Assembly: GCF_003051055.1 (NCBI RefSeq)
Contig: NZ_QAON01000003.1
Span: 222,134 to 286,133, forward strand
Direction: 5' to 3'
Source: Agitococcus lubricus
GTDB taxonomy: Bacteria; Pseudomonadota; Gammaproteobacteria; Pseudomonadales; Moraxellaceae
Length of the DNA: 64,000 nucleotides
Positions 10,651-20,156 of this stretch are shown here, one piece after another. Both the position numbers and the translations under genes were made by a program. The notes below the pieces were generated by a model. The model did no database searches and had not been told where the DNA came from. It was given only the letters and a program-made list of their open reading frames with translations. Positions within the stretch are counted from its first letter, which is position 1. Each line of letters starts with the position of its first letter.

Positions 10651-10848
10651 ATGATACGTTGCCATCTTGCTCGCCTGATGGGTGAGCGAAAAATGAAAAT
10701 TTCTGATGTTTTACGAGAGACTGGTCTTAGTCGCAATACTGTGACGTTAATGTACAAAGAAACAGCACAAAAGATTGATATTGAGGCTTTAGATAAACTC
10801 TGTCGTCTTTTTGAGTGTCAGGTAGGGGATTTGTTGGAGCTGACCTAG
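10651..10848 (+). CDS. Small XRE-family (Cro/CI) regulator
   Basis: A 65-residue protein that is a single helix-turn-helix domain: RLMGERKMKISDVLRETGLS with the recognition helix SRNTVTLMYKETAQK, then ALDKLCRLFECQVGDLLEL. That ending is typical of YozG-like stand-alone XRE regulators. It lies 63 bp before hsdM on the same strand, downstream of interleaved inverted repeats. It may act as a controller of the restriction-modification operon; that role is inferred from position. Confidence 0.88.
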   Translation: MIRCHLARLMGERKMKISDVLRETGLSRNTVTLMYKETAQKIDIEALDKLCRLFECQVGDLLELT

Positions 10849-10911
10849 TCATAAAAAGATTACTCTTAAACGCAATTAACACCCAATCATTGAAGAAATA
10901 GGAATAACTGA

Positions 10912-12477
10912 ATGACAAGTATGCAACAACGCGCCGCCCTGCAACGTCAAATCTGGGCGATTGCCAATGAGGTACGTGGCGCAGTCGATGGCTGGGATTT
11001 TAAGCAATATGTACTGGGTACTTTATTCTATCGTTTTATTAGTGAAAATTTTGCCAGTTATATTGAAGGTGGGGATGACAGTGTCAATTATGCACAATTA
11101 CCCGATAATGTGATTACACCTGAGCTTAAAGACGACTCCATTAAAACCAAAGGCTACTTTATTTATCCAAGTCAACTCTTTGCTAATGTGGTCAAAAATG
11201 CCCATATTAATGAAAGTTTAAATACCGATTTGGCTGCCATTTTTACGGCTATTGAAGCCTCTGCCAATGGTTATCCCTCTCAAGACGACATCAAGGGTTT
11301 ATTTGCCGATTTTGATACTACCAGCAACCGCTTGGGTAATACCGTTAAAGACAAAAATAGCCGTTTGTCTGCTGTGTTAAAAGGCGTAGCAGGGCTAGAT
11401 TTTGGTCATTTTGATGCGGCTCATATTGACTTGTTTGGTGATGCTTACGAATTTTTAATTTCTAACTATGCGGCCAATGCAGGCAAGTCGGGTGGCGAGT
11501 TTTTTACACCGCAACATGTGTCTAAGTTGATTGCACAACTTGCTATGCACAAGCAAACCACGGTCAATAAAATTTATGACCCAGCCGCAGGCTCTGGCTC
11601 TTTGTTGCTGCAAGCCAAAAAACATTTTGACGCGCACATCATTGAAGATGGTTTTTTTGGTCAAGAAATTAACCACACCACCTATAACCTTGCGCGTATG
11701 AATATGTTTTTGCACAACATCAACTACGACAAGTTTAATATTCAACTCGGCAATACTTTGCTTAATCCACATTTTGGTGATGACAAACCCTTTGATGCCA
11801 TTGTGTCCAATCCGCCGTATTCGGTCAATTGGATTGGCAGTGACGACCCTACCTTAATCAATGATGAACGTTTTGCGCCAGCAGGCGTGCTTGCGCCTAA
11901 GTCTAAGGCCGATTTTGCCTTTGTGTTGCATTGTCTGAGTTATTTGTCTAGCAAAGGCCGTGCGGCAATTGTGTGCTTTCCGGGTATATTTTATCGAGGT
12001 GGCGCAGAGCAAAAAATCCGTCAATATTTGGTGGACAATAATTATGTTGAAACCATTATTTCGCTTGCACCCAATTTGTTTTATGGCACAAGCATTGCCG
12101 TGACAATTTTGGTGCTATCCAAGCATAAAGCGGATAGCACAATTCAATTTGTTGATGCCAGTGGCTTTTTTAAAAAAGAAACCAACAATAACGTAATGAC
12201 GGATGAACACATTGACCAGATTATGGCTATTTTTGACCATAAGCAAAATGTGGAGTATGTCGCCAAGTCGGTGGACATGGCTGATATTGCCGCCAATGAT
12301 TACAATTTGTCGGTGAGCAGTTATGTAGAAGCTAAAGACAAGCGCGAAGTGATTAATATTGCCAAGCTGAATGCCGAGCTAAAAACCACCGTTGCCAAGA
12401 TTGACCAATTAAGGGCAGAGATTGATGCGATTGTGGCGGAGATTGAAGGGGCAGCGACTGAAGGAGAAATCGCATAA
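10912..12477 (+). CDS. hsdM: Type I restriction-modification methyltransferase subunit
   Basis: N6-adenine methyltransferase subunit of the HsdM2S core. Over 521 residues it shows the helical N-terminal domain ([20 protein letters not shown]), the S-adenosylmethionine motif [11 protein letters not shown] starting at about residue 223, and the catalytic NPPY at residues 300-303. The N-terminus and [11 protein letters not shown] are typical of the EcoR124I-like type IC family. Its stop overlaps the Fic ATG (TAATG), so the two are coupled. Confidence 0.96.
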   Translation: MTSMQQRAALQRQIWAIANEVRGAVDGWDFKQYVLGTLFYRFISENFASYIEGGDDSVNYAQLPDNVITPELKDDSIKTKGYFIYPSQLFANVVKNAHINESLNTDLAAIFTAIEASANGYPSQDDIKGLFADFDTTSNRLGNTVKDKNSRLSAVLKGVAGLDFGHFDAAHIDLFGDAYEFLISNYAANAGKSGGEFFTPQHVSKLIAQLAMHKQTTVNKIYDPAAGSGSLLLQAKKHFDAHIIEDGFFGQEINHTTYNLARMNMFLHNINYDKFNIQLGNTLLNPHFGDDKPFDAIVSNPPYSVNWIGSDDPTLINDERFAPAGVLAPKSKADFAFVLHCLSYLSSKGRAAIVCFPGIFYRGGAEQKIRQYLVDNNYVETIISLAPNLFYGTSIAVTILVLSKHKADSTIQFVDASGFFKKETNNNVMTDEHIDQIMAIFDHKQNVEYVAKSVDMADIAANDYNLSVSSYVEAKDKREVINIAKLNAELKTTVAKIDQLRAEIDAIVAEIEGAATEGEIA

Positions 12478-13079
12478 TGTTGAAAAATAAGCTCAACATT
12501 AGCCATCAGGTAGAGTTAGCCAAAGCCGAAGAAAAAATCAGTAAACAAAAGGCAAGGCAACTGTTTGACTCTGGCGATATTAATAAGGTTGATGTTGGCA
12601 AGTTTGCAGGACTCGCCTTTATTCATGCGTATTTATTTGGTGATATTTATGAATTTGCAGGAAAAATCCGCGATGTCAATATGGCTAAGGGCAATTTTAG
12701 ATTTGCACCTTTAATGTATTTAGAGATGTCGTTAAAGCATATTGATGCGATGCCGCAGCAAAATTTTGATGAAATTATTGAAAAATATGTTGAGATGAAT
12801 ATTGCCCATCCTTTTAGAGAAGGGAATGGTCGGGCAACGCGTATTTGGCTTGATGTGATGTTGAAGCAAGAAATTAGACAGGTTATTGATTGGAATTTGG
12901 TGGATAAGGATGAGTATTTGTCGGCGATGGAGCGTAGTGTGGTGAAAGATGTCGAAATTAAGGTGTTATTAAGGCAAGCATTAACCCATAAAGTTGATGA
13001 CCGTGCATTGTTTATGAAGGGTATTGATGTGAGCTATTACTACGAAGGCTATAGCGAATTTAAGACAGAGGAGTTATAG
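12477..13079 (+). CDS. Fic-domain AMP-transferase, probable class III
   Basis: A 200-residue Fic protein that should transfer AMP (or a related group) to a target side chain. The catalytic loop HPFREGNGRATR at 111-122 has every key residue (His111, Glu115, the Gly-Asn-Gly turn, Arg122). Near the C-terminus SYYYEG (186-191) matches the S/TxxxE(G/N) inhibitory helix of class III Fic proteins such as that of Neisseria meningitidis, so the protein is likely self-inhibited through Glu190. It is translationally coupled to hsdM and followed by hsdS after 2 nt. Fic genes between hsdM and hsdS recur in type I operons, but their target there is not established. Confidence 0.93.
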   Translation: MLKNKLNISHQVELAKAEEKISKQKARQLFDSGDINKVDVGKFAGLAFIHAYLFGDIYEFAGKIRDVNMAKGNFRFAPLMYLEMSLKHIDAMPQQNFDEIIEKYVEMNIAHPFREGNGRATRIWLDVMLKQEIRQVIDWNLVDKDEYLSAMERSVVKDVEIKVLLRQALTHKVDDRALFMKGIDVSYYYEGYSEFKTEEL

Positions 13080-13081
13080 AC

Positions 13082-14236
13082 ATGAGTAGTATGAGTTTTA
13101 TGGAAAAGTTGTTTGCTTCTGCTTCGCTTGGCTCAGGAGATAGGGCAGTGGTGGAGTGGAAGACGTTGGGGGAGGTTACGGAAATTCAACGAGGTAGAAG
13201 ACTCGTTAAAAGTCAATTAGAAGAGTATGGAAGATATGCGGTTTTTCAAAATAGTATGATTCCTCTTGGCTATTACCACGAAAGTAACGTATGTGCGAAT
13301 ACTTGTTTTATTATTAGTGCAGGTTCTGCTGGTGAAATTGGTTATAGTAATGTAGATTTTTGGGCTGCTGATGATGTTTACTATTTTGTCACTCCCGAAA
13401 ATCTGCAAAGTAAGTTTTTGTATTATTATTTGCTAACGCAACAAATAAAAATAATGGGGCTAGTGCGTCGCTCAAGTGTACCTCGTTTATCCAAAACTAG
13501 CTTTGAAAAAATGACCATTCCCATCCCACCCTTACCCATTCAAGCCGAAATCGTCCGAATTTTGGACGCATTTACCGCCCTTACCGCCGAGCTTACCGCC
13601 GAGCTTACCGCCGAGCTTACCGCACGCAAAAAACAATACAACTATTATCGGGATAAATTGTTGAGTTTTGACGAGGGGGATGTGGAGTGGAAAACGTTGG
13701 GGGAACTTGCGGAAAATCTCGATTACATGCGGAAGCCTATCACAAGTAGTTTAAGAGATTCTGGCGAGATTCCTTATTATGGTGCATCGGGAATTGTTGA
13801 TTATGTAAAAGACTATATTTTTGATGGTGATTTCTTACTTGTTTCGGAAGACGGCGCAAATTTGGTTGCAAGAAGTACACCTATCGCATTTAGTGTCAGT
13901 GGAAAAAGCTGGGTAAACAATCACGCCCATGTATTAAAATTTAATACTTATGCTGAACGTAGATACGTTGAGTTTTATCTAAACAATATCGACTTAACGC
14001 CATATATTTCGGGTGCAGCCCAACCAAAGTTAAATCAGAAAAACTTAAATAGTATTAGAGTCCCCAATCCATCACCGTCTGAAAAAAACCGAATCGTCGC
14101 CATTCTCGACAAATTTGATGCCCTCACCAACTCCATTACCCAAGGCTTACCGCGTGAAATTGAACTAAGACAACAGCAATATGAATATTATCGGGATTTG
14201 TTGTTGAGTTTTGCTAAGCCAGAGGAGCATCTATGA
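13082..14236 (+). CDS. hsdS: Type I restriction-modification specificity subunit
   Basis: A 384-residue DNA-recognition subunit. Two target-recognition domains (about 20-155 and 205-345) are each followed by a conserved helix (PPLPIQAEIVRILDAFTAL and KNRIVAILDKFDALTNSI). The central spacer has three TAEL repeats before RKKQYNYYRDKLLSF, the arrangement of EcoR124I. The C-terminal PREIELRQQQYEYYRD matches that family. The first recognition domain decides one half-site and the second the other. The stop overlaps the next ATG (ATGA). Confidence 0.95.
   Translation: MSSMSFMEKLFASASLGSGDRAVVEWKTLGEVTEIQRGRRLVKSQLEEYGRYAVFQNSMIPLGYYHESNVCANTCFIISAGSAGEIGYSNVDFWAADDVYYFVTPENLQSKFLYYYLLTQQIKIMGLVRRSSVPRLSKTSFEKMTIPIPPLPIQAEIVRILDAFTALTAELTAELTAELTARKKQYNYYRDKLLSFDEGDVEWKTLGELAENLDYMRKPITSSLRDSGEIPYYGASGIVDYVKDYIFDGDFLLVSEDGANLVARSTPIAFSVSGKSWVNNHAHVLKFNTYAERRYVEFYLNNIDLTPYISGAAQPKLNQKNLNSIRVPNPSPSEKNRIVAILDKFDALTNSITQGLPREIELRQQQYEYYRDLLLSFAKPEEHL
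13583..13618 (+). repeat. Three 12-bp repeats encoding TAEL in hsdS
   Basis: The unit ACCGCCGAGCTT occurs three times in exact tandem, preceded by a degenerate copy (13574-13582) and followed by ACCGCA. In the EcoR124I family the number of these units sets the length of the helix between the recognition domains, and two versus three copies change the spacer of the recognised site by one base. Three copies correspond to the EcoR124II state. Confidence 0.95.
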
Positions 14237-15891
14237 CTCCTCAAGAATTGACGAGTCTGCTTGAGCAACTCATTGCCACTGGCGAAAATGAAGTCGTAGA
14301 GTTTAAGCAAGCCGACAATAACTACAGTACCGACAAAATAGGGGAGTATTTTTCTGCCCTTAGCAACGAAGCAAATTTGCGTATGGCCGAGCGTGGGTGG
14401 CTAGTATTTGGTGTTTGTGACAAACCGCGTATGGTGGTAGGTAGCGATTATCGTATCAAAACCGAACAATTACACAGTTTAAAAAATCAAATTGCCCAAG
14501 CCACCGAACCCAGTATCACGCTACGTGAAATACATGTGCTTAATCATCCCAAAGGACGTGTGATTTTATTTGAAATTCCAGCCGCACCACGCGGTATCCC
14601 GATTGCTTGGAAAGGTCATTATTACGCCCGTGCAGGCGAAAGTCGCGTTTCATTAGGCTTAGATAAACTAGATGAAATTCGCCAACAGACACTGCAACAA
14701 GATTGGACAGCTCAAGTTATTAGCAGTGCAACACTCATGGATTTAGATGAGATGGCAGTCCGCAAAGCACGAGAATCATTTGCGCAAAAATATGCAAATC
14801 GTATCAGCTCAGAAGAAGTCATGAATTGGCCGCTTGCCACATTTTTAGACCGAGCGCGCCTCACGCAACATGGCAAAATTACACGCACAACACTCTTGTT
14901 ATTAGGTAAAGCAGAAGCAGCTCATTTTTTGTCGCCTCACCCTGCACAAATGACGTGGAAGTTAGAAGGCCAAGAGCGTGCTTACGAACACTTTGGATTG
15001 CCATTTTTTTTAAATACCACTGCACTTTACCAGCGTATTCGCAATATCCAACTTCGTATCTTGCCGCAAGATGAATTAATTCCTATTGAGGTCTCTAAAT
15101 ACAACCAAAAAATAGTATTAGAAGCCTTGCATAACTGTATAGCACATCAAGACTATGTGCGTAATGGCCGTATTATTGTCACAGAGCAGCCTAATTTTTT
15201 AAAATTTGAAAATGAAGGTGATTTTTTTGAAGGAAAACCCGATGAGTATATTCAAGGTGATAAAACGCCACGCCGTTATCGTAATCCATTTTTGACACAA
15301 GCAATGGCTGAGTTAAATATGATTGATACCATGGGATATGGTATTCATTTAATGTATAAGGGGCAGGTAAAGCGTTATTTTCCGTTGCCCGATTATGACC
15401 TAAAGCAACCAAATGCGGTAAGTATGACGCTGTATGGCGGAGTTGTTGACCCTGCTTACAGTCGTATGCTAATGCAAAAAACAGATTTACCTTTAATTGA
15501 TATATTGGCACTAGACCGCATACAAAAAAAGTTATCTATTCCCGATGACATGGTAGCACGCTTACGCAAAGCAGGCTTAATTGAGGGGCGAAAACCAAAT
15601 TTTCATGTCTCTGCCTTAATCGCTAAAGTATCAGCAAGCAAAATTGACTATATTCGTACTCGCGCTCAAGATGATGCCTTTTATGCTAAGTTAGTCGTTG
15701 ATTATCTTAAAAATTTTGGTCAGGCTAGTCGTACCGAGATAAATAACTTACTAATGAATAAGTTGAGCGATGCACTCAATGATGGACAAAAAGAGGACAA
15801 AATTAGTAATTTATTAACCAATATGCGTCGTAGTGGCAAAATTATCAATACAGGATCTCGTAAATCTCCTACATGGCAGCTTGCAGAATAA
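14233..15891 (+). CDS. AlbA_2 / Schlafen-like ATP-binding protein in the hsd operon
   Basis: A 552-residue protein with the AlbA_2 (divergent AAA-4) domain at about 1-150 (NEVVEFKQADNNYSTDKIGE, then RGWLVFGV). A GHKL ATPase-like segment follows (EALHNCIAHQDY, about 300-315, and TMGYGIHLM), with a winged-helix C-terminus (GKIINTGSRKSPTWQL). This architecture (COG2865-like) is often labelled a transcriptional regulator or RNA/DNA-binding protein. It overlaps hsdS by 4 nt and precedes hsdR, so it is made with the restriction complex and may regulate or assist it. The stop codon lies in the first unit of an 11-bp repeat. Confidence 0.85.
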   Translation: MTPQELTSLLEQLIATGENEVVEFKQADNNYSTDKIGEYFSALSNEANLRMAERGWLVFGVCDKPRMVVGSDYRIKTEQLHSLKNQIAQATEPSITLREIHVLNHPKGRVILFEIPAAPRGIPIAWKGHYYARAGESRVSLGLDKLDEIRQQTLQQDWTAQVISSATLMDLDEMAVRKARESFAQKYANRISSEEVMNWPLATFLDRARLTQHGKITRTTLLLLGKAEAAHFLSPHPAQMTWKLEGQERAYEHFGLPFFLNTTALYQRIRNIQLRILPQDELIPIEVSKYNQKIVLEALHNCIAHQDYVRNGRIIVTEQPNFLKFENEGDFFEGKPDEYIQGDKTPRRYRNPFLTQAMAELNMIDTMGYGIHLMYKGQVKRYFPLPDYDLKQPNAVSMTLYGGVVDPAYSRMLMQKTDLPLIDILALDRIQKKLSIPDDMVARLRKAGLIEGRKPNFHVSALIAKVSASKIDYIRTRAQDDAFYAKLVVDYLKNFGQASRTEINNLLMNKLSDALNDGQKEDKISNLLTNMRRSGKIINTGSRKSPTWQLAE

Positions 15892-15937
15892 ATGCAGAAT
15901 AAATGCAGAATAAATGCAGAATAAATGCAGAATAAAA
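15883..15937 (+). repeat. Five-copy 11-bp tandem repeat before hsdR
   Basis: GCAGAATAAAT occurs four times exactly, plus a fifth copy with a last-base change. The first unit contains the stop of the preceding gene, and the last ends 11 nt before the hsdR ribosome binding site (GGAG, about 15949). Changing the copy number alters only the spacing between the upstream stop and the hsdR start. Confidence 0.95.
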
Positions 15938-15958
15938 AAGGAAAAATTGGAGTAACAC

Positions 15959-18900
15959 ATGATCGACTACAAAACCATCATCGAATCCAACAATTTTATT
16001 GTGCTAGATAAATACACCAAAGAATGGAAAGTTAGCGAAGGCTATCAAAGCGAATATGACTTAGAGCGTGAGTTTATTCAAGATTTAGTCAATCAAGGCT
16101 ATGAATATCTGCCAACCCTTAATAACTCACAAGCCATGCTTGCCAATGTACGCGAGCAATTACAAACCCTGAATAATGTGGTGTTTTTGGAGAGTGAATG
16201 GCAACGTTTTGTTGAGGAGTATTTAGATAAAGCCAACGAAAATATTATCGACAAAACACGCAAGCTACACGATGACCATATTTACGACTTTGTGTTTGAT
16301 AATGGCCGTATTCAAAACATCTATTTGCTCGACAAAAAAAATATCGTTCGTAACAAAGTGCAAGTGATTAAGCAGTTTGAGCAAACTGGCTCTCATGCCA
16401 ATCGTTATGATGTCACTGTGTTAGTTAATGGTTTGCCACTGGTGCAAATTGAGCTAAAAAAACGCGGCATTGCCATTCGTGAAGCCTTTAATCAAATTCA
16501 TCGCTATAGTAAAGAAAGCTTTAACAGCCAACATTCCTTGTATAAGTATTTACAACTGTTTGTCATTTCTAACGGCACAGACAGTCGCTATTTTGCCAAT
16601 ACCACGCAACGCAACAAAAACAGCTTTGACTTTACCATGAATTGGGCGAAAGCCGATAACAGCCTAATTAAAGACTTAAAAGATTTTACCGCCACGTTTT
16701 TTCAAAAAAATACCTTGCTCAATGTTTTATTACATTATTCGGTATTTGATGTTAGCAATACTTTGTTGGTGATGCGCCCTTATCAAATTGCCGCTACAGA
16801 GCGTATTTTGTGGAAAATAAAAAGTAGCTTTGAAGCCAAAAACTGGAGCAAACCCGAAAGTGGTGGTTTTATTTGGCATACCACAGGGTCAGGTAAAACG
16901 CTAACCAGTTTTAAAGCAGCACGTTTGGCCACAGAATTGGACTTTATCGATAAGGTGTTTTTTGTGGTAGATAGAAAAGATTTAGACTATCAAACCATGA
17001 AGGAGTATCAACGTTTTTCGCCCGATAGTGTTAATGGCTCCGACAGCACCGCAGGACTCAAGCAAAATTTAGAGAAAGATGATAATAAGATTATTGTCAC
17101 GACTATTCAGAAACTTAATAATCTGATGAAAAGTGATGAGCCTCTGCCAATTTATCATAAACAGGTCGTATTTATTTTTGATGAGTGTCACCGTAGCCAG
17201 TTTGGTGAAGCACAAAAAAATCTAAAAAAGAAATTTAAAAAATTTTGTCAGTTTGGTTTTACGGGTACGCCTATATTTCCGCAAAATGCCCTTGGTGCAG
17301 AAACCACCGCCAGCGTCTTTGGTCGTGAGTTGCATTCCTACGTGATTACTGATGCGATTCGTGATGAAAAAGTGCTCAAATTCAAGGTCGATTACAACGA
17401 TGTGCGCCCACATTTTAAGGCAATTGAAACCGAGCAAGATGAGAAAAAACTAAGCGCAGCAGAAAACAGACAAGCCTTGTTGCACCCTCAACGTATCCGC
17501 GAAATTTCGCAATATATCTTAAATAGCTTTAGGCAAAAGACGCATCGTTTGCACATAAATGCCAAAGGCTTTAATGCCATGTTTGCCGTGAGTAGTGTCG
17601 AAGCAGCTACCCTGTATTATGAGGCACTGAATGAGCTACAAAAGGGTCAGGATAAAACCTTAAAAATAGCGACTATTTTTTCGTTTGCAGCGAATGAAGA
17701 ACAAGATGCTATAGGCGATATTCAGGACGAGAGTTTTGATGTTTCCGCCATGAACATGACTTCTAAAGAGTTTTTAAGTAAAGCGATTGCTGATTATAAC
17801 GGACTCTTTAAAACTAACTTTAGTGTCGATGCCAACGGCTTTCAAAACTATTATCGTGATTTAGCTCAACGCGTTAAATCCAAAGAAATAGATTTATTGA
17901 TTGTCGTGGGTATGTTTTTGACAGGCTTTGATGCACCTACGCTAAACACCTTATTTGTGGATAAAAATTTACGTTATCACGGCTTAATGCAAGCGTATTC
18001 ACGTACCAATCGTATTTACGATGCTACTAAAACCTTTGGTAATATCGTTACTTTTAGAGATTTGGAACAGGCCACCGTTGATGCTATTACGCTTTTTGGT
18101 GATAAAAATACTAAAAACGTCGTATTAGAAAAAAGCTATCAGGAATACATGGATGGCTTTGCCGATATAGTCACGGGTGAAGCTCGACGTGGTTTTATGG
18201 ATGTTGTGACTGAATTGGAACAACGCTTTCCAGATCCAACGGCTATTGAAAAAGAGTCTGATAAAAAAGACTTTGCCAAACTATTTGGCGAGTATTTGCG
18301 TGTAGAAAACGTGTTGCAAAATTATGATGAATTTGCCTGTTTAAAAGCCCTACAACAGTTAGATATAAATGATGCCTCAGCCGTTGAAATATTTAAGGCA
18401 GAGCATTATTTAGACGATACAAAGTTTGCTGAGTTACAGGCTATACGCCTACCTTCTGAGCGTCAAATTCAAGATTATCGTTCTACCTACAACGATATTC
18501 GTGATTGGCAGCGTTGTCAAAAATTAGCTGAGGAAAAAGAAAAGTCTCCCATTGACTGGGGAGATGTTGTGTTTGAAGTGGATTTGCTGAAATCGCAAGA
18601 AATCAATCTAGATTATATTTTGGAATTGATTTTTGAGCACAATAAGAAAAGCAAAAACAAAGCTGAGTTAGTCGATGAAGTACGCCGCCTGATTCGATCT
18701 AGTTTGGGTAATCGTGCAAAAGAAAGCCTGATGGTTGATTTTATTAATCAAACTGATCTTGACCAAATTGGTGAAAAGGCGAATGTGATTGCAGCATTCT
18801 TTTCTTTTGCTCAAGTTGAACAGCAAAGAGAAGCGGATGAGCTAATTGCGTCAGAGCATCTGAATGTTGAAGCAGCACGTCGTTATATAATTAACTCCTT

Positions 18901-19057
18901 AAAAAAAGAATATGCCAGTGATGCAGGTACAGAGCTTAATGCCATCCTACCCAAGATGAGTCCATTAAATCCGCAATACTTGACTAAAAAACAAAGTGTT
19001 TTTCAAAAAATTGCTTTATTTGTAGAGAAATATAAAGGTGTGAGTACGAAGCTATAA
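15959..19057 (+). CDS. hsdR: Type I restriction enzyme motor/nuclease subunit
   Basis: A 1032-residue ATP-dependent translocase and endonuclease, the usual size for EcoR124I HsdR. The N-terminal nuclease has Asp151 (RYDVTV), Glu165 and Lys167 (IELKKRG), to my knowledge the same numbering as the EcoR124I active site. The motor has Walker A TTGSGKT at 308-314, DECH at 408-411 and the helicase motif VI region SRTNRIYD. The C-terminal helical region should dock on HsdM/S. It is the last gene of the operon and sits behind the 11-bp repeat array. Confidence 0.97.
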   Translation: MIDYKTIIESNNFIVLDKYTKEWKVSEGYQSEYDLEREFIQDLVNQGYEYLPTLNNSQAMLANVREQLQTLNNVVFLESEWQRFVEEYLDKANENIIDKTRKLHDDHIYDFVFDNGRIQNIYLLDKKNIVRNKVQVIKQFEQTGSHANRYDVTVLVNGLPLVQIELKKRGIAIREAFNQIHRYSKESFNSQHSLYKYLQLFVISNGTDSRYFANTTQRNKNSFDFTMNWAKADNSLIKDLKDFTATFFQKNTLLNVLLHYSVFDVSNTLLVMRPYQIAATERILWKIKSSFEAKNWSKPESGGFIWHTTGSGKTLTSFKAARLATELDFIDKVFFVVDRKDLDYQTMKEYQRFSPDSVNGSDSTAGLKQNLEKDDNKIIVTTIQKLNNLMKSDEPLPIYHKQVVFIFDECHRSQFGEAQKNLKKKFKKFCQFGFTGTPIFPQNALGAETTASVFGRELHSYVITDAIRDEKVLKFKVDYNDVRPHFKAIETEQDEKKLSAAENRQALLHPQRIREISQYILNSFRQKTHRLHINAKGFNAMFAVSSVEAATLYYEALNELQKGQDKTLKIATIFSFAANEEQDAIGDIQDESFDVSAMNMTSKEFLSKAIADYNGLFKTNFSVDANGFQNYYRDLAQRVKSKEIDLLIVVGMFLTGFDAPTLNTLFVDKNLRYHGLMQAYSRTNRIYDATKTFGNIVTFRDLEQATVDAITLFGDKNTKNVVLEKSYQEYMDGFADIVTGEARRGFMDVVTELEQRFPDPTAIEKESDKKDFAKLFGEYLRVENVLQNYDEFACLKALQQLDINDASAVEIFKAEHYLDDTKFAELQAIRLPSERQIQDYRSTYNDIRDWQRCQKLAEEKEKSPIDWGDVVFEVDLLKSQEINLDYILELIFEHNKKSKNKAELVDEVRRLIRSSLGNRAKESLMVDFINQTDLDQIGEKANVIAAFFSFAQVEQQREADELIASEHLNVEAARRYIINSLKKEYASDAGTELNAILPKMSPLNPQYLTKKQSVFQKIALFVEKYKGVSTKL

Positions 19058-19080
19058 CGTAAGCTAATATTCCGCTAAAT

Positions 19081-19112
19081 GCTAATTATGCAACAGCTGT
19101 TGCACAATTAGC
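19081..19112. promoter_or_regulatory. Near-perfect 32-bp palindrome after hsdR
   Basis: The left arm GCTAATTATGCAACAG (19081-19096) and the right arm CTGTTGCACAATTAGC (19097-19112) are complementary at 15 of 16 positions with no spacer. No T-run follows, so it is not a simple terminator. The rest of the 279-bp spacer between hsdR and the convergent pseudopilin gene shows nothing else. It could be a dyad protein-binding site. Confidence 0.6.
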
Positions 19113-19336
19113 AGAACCTCCAAAATGATAAATTGGGTCATCTTTTGATTAGTTATTTTTATGTTGATTGAGCTTGTAAATGCTCACCGAGTTTTTGCTT
19201 TAAAACTCCATTAGCTGTTTTTACGTTAATATTATTTGGGTTAATTTCCGTTTGCGGTTAGATTATGCCAACATGATTTGAAGCTATAACTGCTTTGGCT
19301 CAGGGATATGCTTGTTTTATGATATTCAACTCATCT

Positions 19337-19804
19337 TCAAGGCATCACCCTAAACCCCCAGTCTTTATAGTGCTGAGCCTGATTAAAATGACTTTCATCA
19401 GGCATAAAACCGCGTTGTTTTAACGGTGTACGTGTAGACGGACTATATACCCCCATAATCCCCCCTTGAGGCGCATAAATTGGCATGAAGGCTTGTTGGG
19501 TGATCGGGTCAAGATATAGTTTTCTTAAATAACGACGCGTGGTTAAATAACGTGGGTCTTTCAGTAAATCACTTAACTGGGTAGGAAATTTCTTTTCATA
19601 GCCCGGTGAGCTAAGGTAGTAATTATAAATCGCTTGTTTGTATAAACGACCTACGTCTAATAGCTCTTGTTCTTTGTCTCGTTGCAGGGTAGTGGAGTAC
19701 ACCTCTAAGCTTTTGCCTAAACCCAAGCCTAATAAAAACACTAAAAATAACGCCCACAAATAGACCATGCCTTGTTGTTTACCACGAGCCATAATCACTA
19801 CCAT
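19337..19804 (-). CDS. Pseudopilin-like secretion protein without canonical cleavage site
   Basis: A 155-residue protein with one N-terminal membrane segment (VYLWALFLVFLLGLGLG), then a helical, C-terminally globular part with motifs shared with the two genes before it on this strand (LSDLLKDPRY, RRYLRKLYLDPIT). The prepilin peptidase site (G|FTLIE) is replaced by RGKQQGMVYLW, so it may be anchored rather than processed, like atypical minor pseudopilins. It overlaps the preceding gene by 26 nt (14 nt if it starts at the internal ATG at 19792). It is the last gene of the minus-strand trio. Confidence 0.75.
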   Translation of the reverse strand: MVVIMARGKQQGMVYLWALFLVFLLGLGLGKSLEVYSTTLQRDKEQELLDVGRLYKQAIYNYYLSSPGYEKKFPTQLSDLLKDPRYLTTRRYLRKLYLDPITQQAFMPIYAPQGGIMGVYSPSTRTPLKQRGFMPDESHFNQAQHYKDWGFRVMP

Positions 19805-20156
19805 CTAGGCTTTGGCCTGTTGCGCCACTGTGTATATCGTAAATGACTTTTTTACCTTCTTCATCAAGCGTCTCGACTTGCCATGAGTCAGGACGGTTGG
19901 TTATCGGGTCTACAGGAATTTTGCGTAAATAGCGTTTGCTCACCAGTAACGATAATTGTTCAGGATACTGCCCTTGGTCGGCATAATAACGGTCAATGGC
20001 TATGCGTAAACTATTTAAATTTTCTTTGAGGGCGGCTTCTTTGGCTTTATCGGTTTGATCTAAAAAACGCGGGGTAATAATGCTGAGCAGGGTAGCGACA
20101 ATGGTTAATACCACCAGTAACTCAATCAAGGTAAAGCCTAAACGATGACGACGCAT
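19779..20156 (-). CDS. GspG-like pseudopilin
   Basis: A 125-residue prepilin with the processing site and methylation motif at LGFTLIELLVVLTIVATLL (about residues 6-24; cleavage after Gly, Glu at +5). The long N-terminal helix and the GspG-like globular end (LRKIPVDPITNRPDSWQV) follow. It is much like major pseudopilins of type II systems, polymerised in the inner membrane by GspE/F-type motors. It starts 1 nt from its upstream neighbour on the minus strand, so the three pseudopilins are one transcript. Confidence 0.88.
   Translation of the reverse strand: MRRHRLGFTLIELLVVLTIVATLLSIITPRFLDQTDKAKEAALKENLNSLRIAIDRYYADQGQYPEQLSLLVSKRYLRKIPVDPITNRPDSWQVETLDEEGKKVIYDIHSGATGQSLDGSDYGSW

Noticed and set aside
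13583..13618. Frameshifting phase-variation tract
   Set aside because: The 12-bp unit is a multiple of three, so slippage changes specificity rather than switching the gene off.
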